Shown one piece after another: positions 1 through 9,044 of a stretch of 64,000 nucleotides of DNA. Source of the stretch: CAWKEY01 sp963848675 (GTDB lineage: Bacteria; Pseudomonadota; Gammaproteobacteria; Methylococcales; Methylomonadaceae); contig CAWKEY010000027.1 in assembly GCA_963848675.1 (NCBI GenBank), positions 124,001-188,000 on the forward strand. Direction: 5' to 3'. Every line of letters starts with the position of its first letter. Position 1 is the stretch's first letter. Made by a program: the position numbers and the translations under genes. Under the pieces are notes generated by a model. The model was not told where the DNA came from, searched no databases, and saw nothing but the letters and a program-made list of their open reading frames with translations.

Positions 1-122
1 ATAAACTCAACGCCATCAATATGGCTTTCCACCATGTGATTGACTGCATTGCCGCCACCGCCACCGACACCAATCACCTTGATCACTGCGATATCGCTAC
101 TATCTATTAATTCATATGCCAT
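1..122 (-). CDS. ftsZ: Cell division protein FtsZ (N-terminal 40 residues, cut by window edge)
   Basis: Tubulin-like GTPase that forms the division ring at midcell. Only the first 40 or so residues are present; they read MAYELIDSS followed by AVIKVIGVGGGGGNAVNHM, the strongly conserved start of the FtsZ nucleotide-binding domain. The ATG at 122 is chosen because an AGAGG ribosome site lies about eight bases upstream; an in-frame ATG at 128 would be too close to it. It is the last gene of the dcw cluster, 34 bases after ftsA. The rest of the gene lies outside the window. Confidence 0.95.
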   Translation of the reverse strand, partial: MAYELIDSSDIAVIKVIGVGGGGGNAVNHMVESHIDGVEF

Positions 123-156
123 CTTCATCACCTCTTAAAATAACCAGCCAAATATA

Positions 157-1383
157 TTAAAAATTACCTTGAAACCAACTTTTCATTTTTGCAAACAACC
201 CTGAGCCATCAGCGCCAATACTTCTGTCTCCACCCTGATGCTCTTTGCCGTACATTAGCAAGCCGACACCTGTGGAGTGCGCCGGATTTTTCACCACTTC
301 TGTTAATCCTGTTACATTTTGGGGTATGCCCATTCGAACCGGCATGTGAAAGATTTCTTCCGCCAGCTCGATTAATCCCATCACTCTTGAGCTGCCGCCG
401 GTCAACACAATGCCGGCAGCAATCAATTCTTCATAGCCGCTACGCCTCAGTTCTGCCTGAACCAGCAACATCAACTCTTCATAACGCGGCTCTATAATCT
501 CGGCCAGGTTTTGCGTTGAAATTTTGCGCGGCGCGCGGTCTCCGATGCTCGGCACTTCTATCGAGCCATCGACCTGAGCCAATTGTGTCAGTGCACAAGC
601 ATATTTACGCTTGATATCCTCTGCGTTCATCGTCGGGGTGCGTAATGCAACCGCAATATCATTGGTGACCTGATCGCCAGCTATGGGGATAACTGCGGTA
701 TGCTTAATCGCTCCCTCTACAAATATGGCGATATCGGTAGTGCCGCCGCCAATATCGATAAGACAAACGCCCAATTCTTTTTCATCTTCCGTGAGCACCG
801 AGTTACAGGATGCCAATTGTTCCAGCACCATATCATCGACTTCCAGACCGCAACGCCGGATACATTTGATAATATTCTGCGCCGCGCTGACACTGCCGGT
901 GACCATATGCACTTTTGCTTCCAGGCGTATGCCGGACATGCCGATAGGCTCTTTAATGCCGTCCTGAAGATCAATCACAAATTCCTGCGGCAAGATATGC
1001 AATATCTTCTGATCCGCTGGAATGGCAACAGCACGCGCCGAATCGATGACTCTGTCTATATCATATTGGGTTACTTCCTTATCCTTAATTGCGACGATGC
1101 CATGAGAATTGAGACTTCTAATATGACTGCCTGCGATACCGGCAAATACAGACTTGATCTGACAGCCGGCCATTAATTCAGCCTCTTCAACAGCGCGCTG
1201 TATCGATTGCACGGTCGACTCCAGATTAACAACCACGCCTTTTTTGAGTCCGCGCGAGGCTGTTGTGCCTATGCCGATAACCTCAATATTCCCGTCATTA
1301 GTAAGCTCGCCCACAATAGCCGCAACCTTGGAGGTACCGATATCCAGTCCGACTATTAAATTACGCTCTGTTTTTTTTGCCAT
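157..1383 (-). CDS. ftsA: Cell division protein FtsA
   Basis: Actin-like ATPase that tethers FtsZ filaments to the inner membrane. The 408-residue product has the actin-fold phosphate motifs GLDIGTSKVAAIVGE near residue 12 and CLIDIGGGTTDIAIF near 205, and an adenosine motif GIVLTGGSSRV near 330. The C-terminus ends in an amphipathic stretch (GLFAKMKSWF) like the membrane-targeting helix of the family. The reading frame is open for 20 further codons upstream, but the ATG giving MAKKTERNLIVGLD fits the family start. That start overlaps the end of ftsQ by 23 bases, so translation is probably coupled. Confidence 0.96.
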   Translation of the reverse strand: MAKKTERNLIVGLDIGTSKVAAIVGELTNDGNIEVIGIGTTASRGLKKGVVVNLESTVQSIQRAVEEAELMAGCQIKSVFAGIAGSHIRSLNSHGIVAIKDKEVTQYDIDRVIDSARAVAIPADQKILHILPQEFVIDLQDGIKEPIGMSGIRLEAKVHMVTGSVSAAQNIIKCIRRCGLEVDDMVLEQLASCNSVLTEDEKELGVCLIDIGGGTTDIAIFVEGAIKHTAVIPIAGDQVTNDIAVALRTPTMNAEDIKRKYACALTQLAQVDGSIEVPSIGDRAPRKISTQNLAEIIEPRYEELMLLVQAELRRSGYEELIAAGIVLTGGSSRVMGLIELAEEIFHMPVRMGIPQNVTGLTEVVKNPAHSTGVGLLMYGKEHQGGDRSIGADGSGLFAKMKSWFQGNF

Positions 1384-2158
1384 TTTCTTTACTCTGAATC
1401 GCCTTTTGTACTTTTCCGTCAATTTGCTTATCTGGATTTGCAATTTTCTTCCAGTCTATTTCTTCACTTTCCGGTTTCCACGAGACGGCATAACCGTTGG
1501 TATATCTCAAATCCACTATGGCCATGGCCTCTACCTGCTCCTGCCCCAAGACTGTCAACGTTCTCAGAAACCGCTGTAATTTCATTAACGGTTCATTTCG
1601 CCCCAGCAATATTTCCAACCCGCTTGCCAATTTGAGCGACCATGACCAGCGATCATTGACCTTAAATTCGGCCAGTTCCATGGCTTGGTCAGCCAATGCC
1701 GTTTTTACGCCTTTCATGATTTCCAGCGTCTTCTTTTGCTGTGTCTCAGGCCCTGTCAGCAAAGGCAGAAACTGAAACTGATCTACATTATTCGGACTAA
1801 ATACCTCGCCGCGTTCATTCAACAGGCTTTTTTCGCCCCATCGTACATAAGGCTTTTGCTCACGCACCTTGATATCAATGGCATCAGGCCAGACCCGTTT
1901 AACGGTCACCGATTCCACCCACGGCAACTGCGCCACGGCGTTATGGATTGCCTGCATGTCCGCGGCAAAAAAACCGGTCATCACCAAGGGCCGTAAAGTC
2001 GTTTTCAGCTCGTCTTTACTGAGGTGCTGAAAAACACCCTCGGTTCTGACATAGTTAATGGGCAATTTGTCAGCGCTGTAGGTTCTCAGCCTCTGTCCAT
2101 AGGTCCAGCCCAGACCCATTGACAGCACTGCCACAGCGAAAATTTTTACAACTGTCAT
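1361..2158 (-). CDS. ftsQ: Cell division protein FtsQ
   Basis: Bitopic divisome protein that scaffolds FtsB/FtsL in the periplasm. The 265-residue product starts with a single membrane segment at about residues 3-20 and an unusually short cytoplasmic tail. A POTRA domain follows (about 35-105), containing LPWVESVTVKRVWPDAIDIKVREQKPYVRWG, here cited by its first and last residues at about 78-108, then a beta-rich FtsQ domain with the conserved VDLRYTNGYAVSW near 220. A GGAG site lies just before the ATG, and the gene begins 6 bases after ddlB. The tail after residue 235 is lysine-rich and probably disordered. Confidence 0.93.
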   Translation of the reverse strand: MTVVKIFAVAVLSMGLGWTYGQRLRTYSADKLPINYVRTEGVFQHLSKDELKTTLRPLVMTGFFAADMQAIHNAVAQLPWVESVTVKRVWPDAIDIKVREQKPYVRWGEKSLLNERGEVFSPNNVDQFQFLPLLTGPETQQKKTLEIMKGVKTALADQAMELAEFKVNDRWSWSLKLASGLEILLGRNEPLMKLQRFLRTLTVLGQEQVEAMAIVDLRYTNGYAVSWKPESEEIDWKKIANPDKQIDGKVQKAIQSKENGKKNRA

Positions 2159-2164
2159 TACTCC

Positions 2165-3094
2165 TTACCCAAAACTGGTTTCTAATATTCGCCAGACTAA
2201 TTCATCAAAATAAATCCCCGCCTGTCTGGCCGCCATTGGCACCAGACTGTGATCAGTCATGCCGGGAACGGTGTTTATTTCAATCAACTGATACTGGCCG
2301 GCAGCATCAATAAATACATCGACTCTGGCCCAGCCGCTAACACCAACGACTTCACTGGCAGTAATCGCAAGTTTGCGCAATTGCCCTTCGTCGCCCTGGC
2401 TCAGGCCACAGGGACAATGATATTGCGTGGTGGTCGCCTGATATTTAGCCTCGTAATCATAAAACGCATTCGGCGTTTCCAGTCGAATGACCGGCAACGC
2501 TTCACCAGCCAATACCGCCACGGTATATTCCTTGCCGGTCACCCAGGCTTCCGCATACACGTCACAGCGGTATTCGGCAGCAAGTCTTAAGGCGTTGACC
2601 AACTCATCGCGATTTGCGGCTTTGCTCATGCCAATGCTGGAGCCTTCCTGCGCCGGCTTGACAATGACCGGAAAACCCAGTTTCTGTATGCAGGCATCAA
2701 TGTCATTGGCATCTTTCAGCACACACCACTGAGGCGTAACCAAACCATAACCCTGCCAGCACAACTTGGTGCGCAACTTGTCCATACTCAGGGCCGATGC
2801 CATTACGCCGCTGCCGGTATAAGGAATGCCCAGCACTTCCAGAACACCTTGCAACACTCCATCTTCGCCGCCGCGGCCATGAATAATATTGAATACACGG
2901 TCGAATTGCTGACCCGCCAAAGCATCTATGGGACTTGCGGTGACATCAATGGCGACGGCATCGACACCTTTGCGCTTCAAGGCTTCATAAACGGCAGCGC
3001 CACTTTTCAATGAAACTAGTCTTTCCGCCGCGCTACCGCCCATCAAAACAGCAACGCGGCCAAATTGTTCGGGCTTGTGTACCTTGGTCTTCAT
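2165..3094 (-). CDS. ddlB: D-alanine--D-alanine ligase
   Basis: ATP-grasp ligase that joins two D-alanines for the peptidoglycan stem in the cytoplasm. The 309-residue length matches DdlB. Visible marks are VAVLMGGSAAERLVSLKSG at the N-terminus, the HGRGGEDGVLQGVLE motif near residue 70, the ATP-binding VKPAQEGSSIGMSK near 150, and the metal-binding end LIEINTVPGMTDHSLVP near 273. It overlaps murB by 4 bases (ATGA), as expected inside the dcw operon. Confidence 0.96.
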   Translation of the reverse strand: MKTKVHKPEQFGRVAVLMGGSAAERLVSLKSGAAVYEALKRKGVDAVAIDVTASPIDALAGQQFDRVFNIIHGRGGEDGVLQGVLEVLGIPYTGSGVMASALSMDKLRTKLCWQGYGLVTPQWCVLKDANDIDACIQKLGFPVIVKPAQEGSSIGMSKAANRDELVNALRLAAEYRCDVYAEAWVTGKEYTVAVLAGEALPVIRLETPNAFYDYEAKYQATTTQYHCPCGLSQGDEGQLRKLAITASEVVGVSGWARVDVFIDAAGQYQLIEINTVPGMTDHSLVPMAARQAGIYFDELVWRILETSFG

Positions 3095-3975
3095 ATTGCC
3101 TCACCTACCATACAAACCTCAGTCTGCAATTCAACACCCTGCTTCTCCTTAACTCTCATCTGCACATATGCACACAGGCTTTCAATATCCGACGCTGTGG
3201 CCTGACCTGTATTCACAATAAAATTGGCGTGTTTTTCCGAAACGCAGGCCCCGCCTATCGCATAACCCTTCAAGCCGCTTTGCTCTATCAGTCTGGCCGC
3301 ATAATCGCCCTGAGGATTTTTAAATACCGACCCGCAACTGGGCTGATTAGTCGGCTGTGTTTGTGCCCGTTTTTCCAATAAGGCTTTTATTTTCTGCTGG
3401 CTGGCTTCCACATACCCCGCCTGCAAAATTATATTTGCCGCCAGAAACCATTCCTTCTCAAAGCCTTTGACAGACCGGTAAGTCACTACAAAGTCCACGG
3501 GATAGCGGCGCGTTACCTGTCCTGCCCGGTTGAGCATTTCGACACTTTTAACGATCGTCCAGGTCTCCCCGCCAAAAGCGCCCGCATTCATTTTCAAAGC
3601 GCCGCCCATGGTGCCGGGTATGCCAGCCAGAAATTCGGCTCCGGTCAGGCCCTGTTCACCGCAATAGCGGGCAACATGGGCACAGGGAACGCCCGCTTCT
3701 ACATACACGGTTCCGTCCGCATTAAGCCGCATTTCCTTTAACCGGCCCTTGGTGTTTATCACGGTGCCGCGTATGCCGCCATCCCTGACCAGCAAATTGC
3801 TGCCCAGACCCATCCAGAACACCGGCTCGCCATCGGGCAGGGCGGTGATAAATTCAACCAAGTCTTGCCTGTCAAATGGAATATACAGCCGCTCGGCCGG
3901 CCCACCGGTGCGCCAACTGGTATATTTCGCCAGTGATTCATTGTTTAACAAGCGACCTTTCATTTCTTCGCTCAC
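3091..3975 (-). CDS. murB: UDP-N-acetylenolpyruvoylglucosamine reductase MurB
   Basis: FAD enzyme that reduces UDP-GlcNAc-enolpyruvate to UDP-MurNAc with NADPH. At 294 residues it is a short type II MurB rather than the 340-residue enterobacterial type. It shows the FAD-binding stretch WMGLGSNLLVRDGGIRG near residue 55, the GIPGTMGGALKMNAGAFG motif near 118, and the catalytic serine segment PSCGSVFKNPQGDYA near 210. It lies 6 bases after murC and overlaps ddlB by 4, so it is translated as part of the same transcript. Confidence 0.96.
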   Translation of the reverse strand: MSEEMKGRLLNNESLAKYTSWRTGGPAERLYIPFDRQDLVEFITALPDGEPVFWMGLGSNLLVRDGGIRGTVINTKGRLKEMRLNADGTVYVEAGVPCAHVARYCGEQGLTGAEFLAGIPGTMGGALKMNAGAFGGETWTIVKSVEMLNRAGQVTRRYPVDFVVTYRSVKGFEKEWFLAANIILQAGYVEASQQKIKALLEKRAQTQPTNQPSCGSVFKNPQGDYAARLIEQSGLKGYAIGGACVSEKHANFIVNTGQATASDIESLCAYVQMRVKEKQGVELQTEVCMVGEAI

Positions 3976-3981
3976 TGATCA

Positions 3982-5418
3982 TCAACCTGCCAGCGCTGCT
4001 GACAACAGTTGTGGTAACTGGGTGGCAATCTGCCCAACATTACCTGCGCCCATCGTCAGGATGACATCTTCAGCTTTTACGATGCCAGCCAATATTTGCG
4101 GCAATTCTTCCCAGTTTTCGACAAATACCGGATCAATCTGTCCGCGCATGCGTATGGCGCGGCTTAATGCCCTCCCGTCTGCACCGGGTATCAGCGTTTC
4201 ACCTGCTGCATAGACATCCATCAGAATCAGCACGTCCACGGTAGAAAGCACCTTGACAAAGTCTTCAAAAAGATCACGGGTTCGCGAATAGCGATGCGGC
4301 TGAAAAATTATCACCGATCGCTGGTCCGGCCAGGCCTGACGCAAAGCTTCCAGGGTTGCAGCAATTTCCCGGGGATGATGGCCATAATCATCAACCAGGG
4401 TCAGCTTGCCGCCGGCGATATCCAGATCACCTTGAATCTGAAAACGTCTGCCTACGCCTTTAAATGCGCCCAGACTTTTTATGATCGCCGCATCGGCCAC
4501 TTCCAGATTACTGGCAACGGCAATCGCCGCCAAGGCATTCAGCATGTTGTGCCAGCCGGGCATGTTTAAAGTCACCTGCAACAGCGGGAAATTTCCTCTA
4601 CGCAGCACGGTAAAAGAGGTAAGCATGCCTTGTTGCTTAATATCTATGGCGCGCACATCGGCGTCTTCATGCACACCATACGTGGTTACCGGCTTGGAAA
4701 TATGCGGCAGGATTTCTCTGACGCCCTCATCATCCAGACACATCACCGCCAGACCATAAAACGGCAAGTGATGCAAAAACTCTACAAAAGTATCCTTTAA
4801 CCGCTCGAAGCTGCCTTGATAGGTTGCCATGTGATCCTGATCAATATTGGTAACCACGGCTATCATCGGCTGCAAATACAAAAACGAAGCATCACTTTCA
4901 TCGGCTTCGGCAACCAGGTAATGGCCCAGCCCCAGTTTGGCATTACTGCCGGCACTGTTTAACCGGCCGCCAATCACAAAGGTCGGGTCCAGCCCGCCTT
5001 CTGCCAACAGGCTTGCGGTCAGACTGGTCGTCGTGGTTTTACCGTGAGTACCGGCAACCGCAATGCCAAAACGAAAGCGCATCAGTTCTGCCAACATTTC
5101 TGCGCGGGGAATAACAGGTATCCTGTTCAGATAAGCTTCGTCAATTTCTGGATTGCTGCTGTCAATGGCGCTGGAGGCTACGACCACATCAACCTGGGAG
5201 ACATTTTCGCGCTGATGGCCAATGGTGATGGCAACCCCCAAAGCAGCCAGCCGTTCTGTCACCGCGCTGGCCTTGATGTCCGAGCCAGAAACGCTGTAGC
5301 CCAGATTCGATAAGACTTCGGCGATACCACTCATGCCGGTGCCACCAATACCGACAAAATGAATCCGGTCGATTTTGCCCAGCACCTGAGTCGGCATTGA
5401 TTTTTTTGGAAAATTCAT
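3982..5418 (-). CDS. murC: UDP-N-acetylmuramate--L-alanine ligase MurC
   Basis: Mur ligase adding L-alanine to UDP-MurNAc using ATP. The 478-residue protein has the N-terminal Rossmann motif IHFVGIGGTGMSGIAEVL, the Mur P-loop GTHGKTTTTSL near residue 125, the central LVAEADESDASF, and the C-terminal VDDYGHHPREIAATL near 340. All three Mur ligase domains are complete. The start overlaps the end of murG by 4 bases. Confidence 0.97.
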   Translation of the reverse strand: MNFPKKSMPTQVLGKIDRIHFVGIGGTGMSGIAEVLSNLGYSVSGSDIKASAVTERLAALGVAITIGHQRENVSQVDVVVASSAIDSSNPEIDEAYLNRIPVIPRAEMLAELMRFRFGIAVAGTHGKTTTTSLTASLLAEGGLDPTFVIGGRLNSAGSNAKLGLGHYLVAEADESDASFLYLQPMIAVVTNIDQDHMATYQGSFERLKDTFVEFLHHLPFYGLAVMCLDDEGVREILPHISKPVTTYGVHEDADVRAIDIKQQGMLTSFTVLRRGNFPLLQVTLNMPGWHNMLNALAAIAVASNLEVADAAIIKSLGAFKGVGRRFQIQGDLDIAGGKLTLVDDYGHHPREIAATLEALRQAWPDQRSVIIFQPHRYSRTRDLFEDFVKVLSTVDVLILMDVYAAGETLIPGADGRALSRAIRMRGQIDPVFVENWEELPQILAGIVKAEDVILTMGAGNVGQIATQLPQLLSAALAG

Positions 5419-6470
5419 AGTCCTGCCTCAACCATGCAAGTGGCGGCAACAAGCTCGGTCGCATCCAGACGTGCGCATCGCTTGGCTGCTTGCGCCATCT
5501 CATTCAGGTCCTTGCTTAGCCGTGTAATGTGTTCTGCCAGCGTTGCCGCCGTTAAATCCTTCTGCATCAGTAGTTGTCCAGCGCCGGCATCGGTTAAATA
5601 GCGCGCATTCGCCGTTTGATGATCATCAATGGCATGGGGCAGCGGAATCAAAATGGCCGGCAAACCGGCAGCCGCGATTTCACTTACAGTCATGGCCCCG
5701 GCTCTGCATATCACCAGATCGGCCCATTGATAAGCCGCCACCATGTCGTCAATGAATGCACTCACTTGCGCAGCCACTGCCAGGGCTTGATAGCGGCTCT
5801 GCACTTGTTCAAACATGGCGGCGCCGGTCTGATGCCTAATTTGAACGTGTTTAAGGCTCGACACCGCCTCGGGCACGATTTCATTCAAAACCTGAGCGCC
5901 CTGACTGCCACCAACCACCAAGATCTTGATGCTCTGGCCTGTGGGCCTAGGGTCTCTCGCAGGCATGTTTAAAAAAGCTTTTCTTAAGGGGTTGCCAGTG
6001 CATTTTGCCTTGACCGCTTTTTTAAAACTGCCCGGAAACGCCTCCAAAACCTGGCTGGCTATTTTTGCCAGCAGCCGGTTCGTGGTTCCCGGGACCCGGT
6101 TTTGCTCATGAATAACCAAAGGCATGCCCAACAGCTTTGCCATCAGCCCGCCGGGGCCGGCAACGAAACCGCCCATGCCCAACACGACATCCGGCTTGCG
6201 CTGGCGCAATATTTTTGCGGCCTGCACACAAGCCTTCACCAGCATAAATCCCGCCTTTATTTTTGAAAGCAAGCCTTTTCCGCGCACGCCGGCAACGGAC
6301 AACCAGTCTATGGCAATGCCATGCTCTGGAACCACCCGGCTTTCCAAGCCTTTCCGGGTTCCCAGCCAGCTGACCTGCCAGCCTTTTTCAACCAGCAATT
6401 GCGCCACAGCCAAGGCTGGAAACACATGCCCGCCGGTGCCTCCGGCCATAATTACTATGCGTTTGGCCAT
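5415..6470 (-). CDS. murG: UDP-GlcNAc:lipid I N-acetylglucosaminyltransferase MurG
   Basis: Membrane-associated GT-B glycosyltransferase that converts lipid I to lipid II on the cytoplasmic face. The 351-residue product carries the glycine-rich MAGGTGGHVFPALAVAQLL at residues 8-26, a second loop VVGGSQGAQVLNEIVPEAV near 190, and the donor-site segment CRAGAMTVSEIAAAGLPAILIPLPHA (starting near 258). Its start lies 16 bases inside the end of ftsW. Confidence 0.96.
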   Translation of the reverse strand: MAKRIVIMAGGTGGHVFPALAVAQLLVEKGWQVSWLGTRKGLESRVVPEHGIAIDWLSVAGVRGKGLLSKIKAGFMLVKACVQAAKILRQRKPDVVLGMGGFVAGPGGLMAKLLGMPLVIHEQNRVPGTTNRLLAKIASQVLEAFPGSFKKAVKAKCTGNPLRKAFLNMPARDPRPTGQSIKILVVGGSQGAQVLNEIVPEAVSSLKHVQIRHQTGAAMFEQVQSRYQALAVAAQVSAFIDDMVAAYQWADLVICRAGAMTVSEIAAAGLPAILIPLPHAIDDHQTANARYLTDAGAGQLLMQKDLTAATLAEHITRLSKDLNEMAQAAKRCARLDATELVAATCMVEAGL

Positions 6471-7630
6471 GCTGTCCTGCCTTTTGGGGTGCTGACCATA
6501 ATTTCATGGATTTCACTATGCACACGAAACAACAATCCCACCGCGCAACACATCACCATCATGCTGCCGCCGCCATAACTCATCAGCGGTAAGGTCAGCC
6601 CTTTCGTAGGCAGTATGCCCATGTTGACGCCCATGTTGACGAACGATTGAAAACCAAACCAGATACCCAAGCCATAGGCAATATAGGCAGTAAATTTTTG
6701 CCCTGCTTTCTCGGCCAATAAAGCGATTTCAAACGTACGCCATAGTAATAAGGCAAACAAGCCGATAACGGTCAGCACGCCCGCCAAGCCCAATTCTTCA
6801 CCGATTACGGAAAACAGAAAATCGGTATGCGCCTCCGGCAAATAAAATAATTTCTGGATGCCGCTGCCCAACCCGACACCGAGCCATTCCCCGCGTCCGA
6901 ATGAAATCAGCGCATTAACCAACTGAAAACCGGTATTTAACGGGTCTTTCCAGGGATCCATAAAACTGGTTACCCGAACCAGACGATACGGTGAAAAATA
7001 CACCAGCAACATGGCCAAAAAGGCGACCAGCGCCAGCAAAATGACAAATTGCGATAACCTGGCACCCCCCAGAAACATGATGCCCATGGCGATAATTAAA
7101 ATGACTACGGCCGAACCAAAATCGGGCTCCAGCAATAACAACACGCAAGCCAGGGAAAACAGCAGCAAGGGCTTGACGATACCGTATGCCGATTCCTGCA
7201 CGGTTTGCTGATGCCGTATGACATAGCCCGCCATATAAATCACCGCGAAAAATTTGACCACTTCGGAGACTTGTATCCTCAATCCTCCCAGCGACAGCCA
7301 GCGGACACTGCCGTTAACCCTTACACCCAGGCCCGGAATCAGGACAATCACCAACAACAGCAGGCCCACTATAAACAGCCAGGGGCCCCATTGTTCCCAT
7401 TTCCGTATCGGCACCAGGGCTACGCCAGTAGCCAAGACCATACCCAGACCGATATGCATTAACTGTTTAAGCGGATAATGCAGCGTGCCGGCGCCCATTT
7501 TGACGCCCAAATGCAATGACGCCGACGCCACCATTACGTAGCCTATCAACAGCAAACTGCCTACAGTGACCAGCAGTAGCGGGTCAAAATGAAATCGCCG
7601 GCCCCGCAGGGTTTTTTCGCGATCGTTCAT
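6455..7630 (-). CDS. ftsW: Peptidoglycan glycosyltransferase FtsW
   Basis: SEDS-family polymerase that extends septal glycan strands together with FtsI. The 391-residue protein has about ten hydrophobic segments and the SEDS hallmark PEAHTDFLFSVIGEELG near residue 265, the region holding the catalytic aspartate loop, followed by GILPTKGLTLPLMSYGGGS near 335. It overlaps murD by 4 bases upstream and murG by 16 downstream. The cluster position between murD and murG identifies it as FtsW rather than RodA. Confidence 0.95.
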   Translation of the reverse strand: MNDREKTLRGRRFHFDPLLLVTVGSLLLIGYVMVASASLHLGVKMGAGTLHYPLKQLMHIGLGMVLATGVALVPIRKWEQWGPWLFIVGLLLLVIVLIPGLGVRVNGSVRWLSLGGLRIQVSEVVKFFAVIYMAGYVIRHQQTVQESAYGIVKPLLLFSLACVLLLLEPDFGSAVVILIIAMGIMFLGGARLSQFVILLALVAFLAMLLVYFSPYRLVRVTSFMDPWKDPLNTGFQLVNALISFGRGEWLGVGLGSGIQKLFYLPEAHTDFLFSVIGEELGLAGVLTVIGLFALLLWRTFEIALLAEKAGQKFTAYIAYGLGIWFGFQSFVNMGVNMGILPTKGLTLPLMSYGGGSMMVMCCAVGLLFRVHSEIHEIMVSTPKGRTAWPNA

Positions 7631-9042
7631 ATCACCAGCTCCAGCACCGCTTTGGTAAACTTGTCACCACGGTCTTGATAGTTTTTAAATTGATCAAGGC
7701 TGGCACAGGCTGGCGACAGCAATACCGTTTCGCCCGCTTCAGCGATCCGGGCGGCAATCTGAACCGCCTGCACAATATTTTCAGCCGGATACACGGGCAC
7801 ACAACCGTTGAGCGCTTGCTCAATCAAGCCGGCATCCTTGCCGATCAGCACAACGCTTTTGGTCTTTTCTTGGATGGCGGGCGTCAATTCATTCATGTCT
7901 GCGCCTTTGGCATCACCACCGGCAATTAATACCACTTTGCGATCATAACCCTGAAGGGCCGCAACACAGGCGCCTATGTTGGTTGCCTTGGAATCGTTGA
8001 CCCAGGTGACGCCGCGAATTTCAGCAACACGCTGCATCCGATGCGCCAGGCCTTTATATTTTCTCAACGCCGCACACATGGCTTTACTATCCAGACCCAC
8101 CGCCGTACCGAGCGCTAGTGCAGCCAGGGCATTCGCCGCATTATGACGTCCTTCCAGTGGCAGATCGGCCAGCGGCATTAAACCTTGCTGCTTGTGCATC
8201 AGATGTTCGACACCGTCTTTAAACTGCAGGTGAAAATCAGCGTCCTGTTTTATAGAAAATGTATACAGCTTTCTGCCGGGCTCACGCATGGCGTCTACCA
8301 ATGGGTCATCACTGTTGATGATCATGGCGCCATTGCCTTGAAACACGTTTTGCTTCTCCTTTGCGTATTCCACCATGCCGGCATGCCGGTCCAGATGATC
8401 GGCGCTGATATTGAGCACCGTTGCCGCGGCGGCATTCAAAACCGAGGTTCGCTCCAGCTGAAAACTGGACAGCTCCAGCACGTATAACTCTGCATTTTCT
8501 TGCAGCAAATCCAGTGCCGGCGTACCGAGATTGCCGCCTACGGCCACCTGTTTGCCGGCCGTTTTTGCCATTTCACCGACCATCGTAGTGACGGTGCTTT
8601 TGCCGTTGGTTCCGGTGATGGCAATGACCGGAGCATTCACGGAACAGGCAAACAAATCGATTTCACTCACACACACGGCACCATTGGCCAACGCCTCGCT
8701 AATGGCGTTTTCATGTAACGACACGCCAGGACTGACCACCAGATGCGTTGCGACATTAAATGCCCCGGCATCAAAGCCGCCGGTAAACACGGGGGTGTCC
8801 GGCATTTGTTGACCAAACTCAGCCAATAACGGCGGCTTGTCGCGGCTGTCAGTGACGGCGAAGTGAAAGCCTAGGTGCTGCAAATAATGCGCTACGGAAA
8901 TGCCGGTGATGCCAAGGCCTACTACCAAAACCTTGGCAGTTTGGGGCTCCAGCGCAAAATGCGTTTTCAGCGCCGCAAGAATCGCTGCTTTACCGGCAGG
9001 ATCCCGGTGCGGAGCGTAAGCAGGAGTGGTAGCCTTATCCAT
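7627..9042 (-). CDS. murD: UDP-N-acetylmuramoyl-L-alanine--D-glutamate ligase MurD
   Basis: Mur ligase that adds D-glutamate to UDP-MurNAc-L-Ala. The 471-residue protein has the N-terminal Rossmann motif VLVVGLGITGISVAHYL near 38, the P-loop AITGTNGKSTVTTM near 145, the ELSSFQLE motif near 190, and WVNDSKATN near 348. About 25 residues precede the usual start; an internal start is possible, but the ATG at 9042 lies 2 bases after mraY, which fits a coupled start. Confidence 0.96.
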   Translation of the reverse strand: MDKATTPAYAPHRDPAGKAAILAALKTHFALEPQTAKVLVVGLGITGISVAHYLQHLGFHFAVTDSRDKPPLLAEFGQQMPDTPVFTGGFDAGAFNVATHLVVSPGVSLHENAISEALANGAVCVSEIDLFACSVNAPVIAITGTNGKSTVTTMVGEMAKTAGKQVAVGGNLGTPALDLLQENAELYVLELSSFQLERTSVLNAAAATVLNISADHLDRHAGMVEYAKEKQNVFQGNGAMIINSDDPLVDAMREPGRKLYTFSIKQDADFHLQFKDGVEHLMHKQQGLMPLADLPLEGRHNAANALAALALGTAVGLDSKAMCAALRKYKGLAHRMQRVAEIRGVTWVNDSKATNIGACVAALQGYDRKVVLIAGGDAKGADMNELTPAIQEKTKSVVLIGKDAGLIEQALNGCVPVYPAENIVQAVQIAARIAEAGETVLLSPACASLDQFKNYQDRGDKFTKAVLELVI

Positions 9043-9044
9043 TG

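Noticed and set aside
700..1176. 158-codon open frame on the plus strand
   Set aside because: It lies wholly inside ftsA in antisense; no family features and no ribosome site.
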